A stretch of 7,609 nucleotides of DNA from the NCBI GenBank assembly GCA_016935035.1, contig JAFGRR010000708.1:1-7609 (forward strand), written 5' to 3'. The translations under genes and the position numbers were made by a program. This DNA is from Phycisphaerae bacterium. GTDB lineage: Bacteria; Planctomycetota; Phycisphaerae; UBA1845; Fen-1342. Positions 5,881-7,609 of this stretch are shown here, piece after piece. The notes under the pieces were generated by a model. The model did not search any database and was not told the origin of the DNA. It saw only the letters and a program-made list of their open reading frames with translations. The stretch's first letter is position 1. Every line of letters starts with the position of its first letter.

Positions 5881-5908
5881 ACTTCTGCATTCTTACTTCT
5901 GACTTCTA
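5881..5908. repeat. Heptamer tandem repeat, consensus ACTTCTG, four units
   Basis: The units are ACTTCTG (5881), CATTCTT (5888), ACTTCTG (5895) and ACTTCTA (5902). Two are identical, one differs at one base and one is degenerate. It resembles the short tandemly repeated heptamers (STRR) known from intergenic DNA of cyanobacteria. It ends just before the moxR promoter region. Confidence 0.55.
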
Positions 5909-5911
5909 TGC

Positions 5912-5927
5912 GGTATGCTCTCATACC
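5912..5927 (+). promoter_or_regulatory. Dyad overlapping a possible moxR -10
   Basis: GGTATG-CTCT-CATACC is a perfect six-pair inverted repeat. TATGCT (5914-5919) within it could be the -10, with TTCTTA (5890-5895) as a poor -35 at 18 bp. A start near 5926 would leave about 32 bases before the ATG at 5958. The ATGCTC string is shared with the -10 regions of the genes at 2177 and 2785. The dyad could be an operator or a 5' hairpin. Confidence 0.35.
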
Positions 5928-5957
5928 TGAGTACGCCATCCACCGCTGGAGGCCCCC

Positions 5958-6991
<1,034 letters not shown>

Positions 6992-6992
<1 letters not shown>

Positions 6993-7609
6993 TGCCAGGG
7001 CCAGAGCCCAACCCGCTGCTCGATCCAACGCTGCGTGAACGCGTCAAGGGCCTCGGTCTGATCGCGCGCCGCGTCGTCGAGGGGGCACTGCACGGCCTGC
7101 ACCGCTCGCCCTTCCACGGCCTCTCGATCGAGTTCGCCCAACATCGCGAGTATTCGCCCGGCGATGAGCTCAAGCACCTCGACTGGCGCGTCATCGCCCG
7201 CTCTGACCGCTACGTCATCAAGCAATACCAGCAGGAAACCAACCTGCGCGCCGTGCTGTTTGTGGACTGCTCGAAGTCGATGGCCTTCGGCAGCCACCGG
7301 ATTCCGTTTGTTCTGCCGGCGGTTGGCGGCACGAAGGACAAGAACCCCGACCGCCCGGTGAATCCGCCCAAGGACGGCGACCACCGCGAAAAGCTGCACT
7401 ACGCCAAGGTCCTCGCTGCCGCCATCGCGCACGTGCTTCTGCACCAGGGCGACAGCGTCGGCCTCGTCCTCACCAGTTACAAGACCGTCGCCCAGGTGCC
7501 GCCGCGCTCAACGCCCGGCCAGTTCATGAACATCTGCCACACCCTCGAACGCGCCCGCCCACGCGGCTTCACCGACATCGGCGGCGTCCTGCGTCAGTTC
7601 GCCGTCCGC
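6992..7609 (+). CDS. DUF58 domain protein, N-terminal 206 residues (runs off the edge)
   Basis: The frame opens at the ATG overlapping the moxR stop and stays open to the window end. It carries the DUF58 signature: a region 39-85 with HRSPFHGLSIEF, REYSPGDELKHLDWRV and a conserved KQY, followed by a vWA-like strand LFVDCSKSM (89-97). The D92-x-S94-x-S96 set looks like a metal-ion-dependent adhesion site, with a matching threonine in GFTDIGG (192-198). DUF58 proteins are the usual partners of MoxR ATPases and are presumed clients or adaptors in a chaperone-like system. Between the DxSxS motif and the helix KLHYAKVLAAA (134-144), a Pro/Gly/Asp-rich segment of about 33 residues (101-133) replaces the short loop normally seen. 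The C-terminus is not in view. Confidence 0.9.

Larger units (their letters stand above)
5533..5957. other. Repeat-rich intergenic spacer before moxR
   Basis: This 425-bp stretch has no convincing gene. It holds a palindrome AGCCGCGGCT overlapping the previous stop (5531-5540), a hairpin GCAGCA/TGCTGC (5601-5623), a stem GGCTG/CAGCC (5684-5701), the 64-bp double hairpin at 5739, the heptamer array at 5881, and the moxR promoter and ribosome binding site. Its base composition is less GC-rich than the genes. The hairpins near 5531 and 5601 may end the PEP-CTERM transcript, but neither has a T-run. Confidence 0.5.

Noticed and set aside
5739..5908. CRISPR array
   Set aside because: The repeats here are adjacent heptamers and inverted hairpins, with no regularly spaced 24-40 base direct repeats and no cas genes.

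Overview
The window is GC-rich bacterial chromosomal DNA. It probably comes from a Planctomycetota bacterium or a close PVC-group relative. The reasons are a PEP-CTERM surface protein with an exosortase-type C-terminus, a duplicated DUF4159 protein, a MoxR/DUF58 gene pair, and a kinase/TPR-like protein tail at the left edge. This is an inference from gene content, not a phylogenetic result.

Layout: (1) 1-87, the last 28 codons of a rightward gene whose body lies outside the window. (2) 228-2177, minus strand, a complete acetoacetyl-CoA synthetase (aacS) with a clear promoter and ribosome binding site. (3) 2178-2784, a divergent intergenic region that is far from empty. It holds the aacS promoter, two operator-like palindromes, a near-consensus sigma-54 -24/-12 element, a 21-codon hydrophobic small ORF with its own ribosome binding site and a trailing hairpin, a 47-base stem-loop, and the promoter of the next gene. 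(4) 2785-4281, a secreted protein made of two tandem DUF4159-like domains, followed by a terminator-like hairpin. (5) 4282-4635, a leader region with a sigma-70-like promoter, several hairpins and a weaker sigma-54-like element. (6) 4636-5532, an unrecognised exported protein with a PEP-CTERM sorting tail. (7) 5533-5957, a repeat-rich spacer with a 64-bp REP/BIME-like double hairpin and heptamer tandem repeats. (8) 5958-6992, a MoxR AAA+ ATPase, overlapping by one base (TAATG) the start of (9) a DUF58 protein running off the right edge.

How the genes fit together: MoxR plus DUF58 is a classic chaperone/vWA-type operon head, and DUF4159 proteins often accompany such operons in Planctomycetota. 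Here the DUF4159 gene is on the same strand but separated from moxR by the PEP-CTERM gene and the repeat spacer, so it is a separate transcription unit. aacS looks metabolically independent (acetoacetate activation). The least explained item is the putative sigma-54-driven small membrane peptide unit at about 2310-2576. No full-scale new system (CRISPR, transposon, toxin-antitoxin or biosynthetic cluster) is visible.
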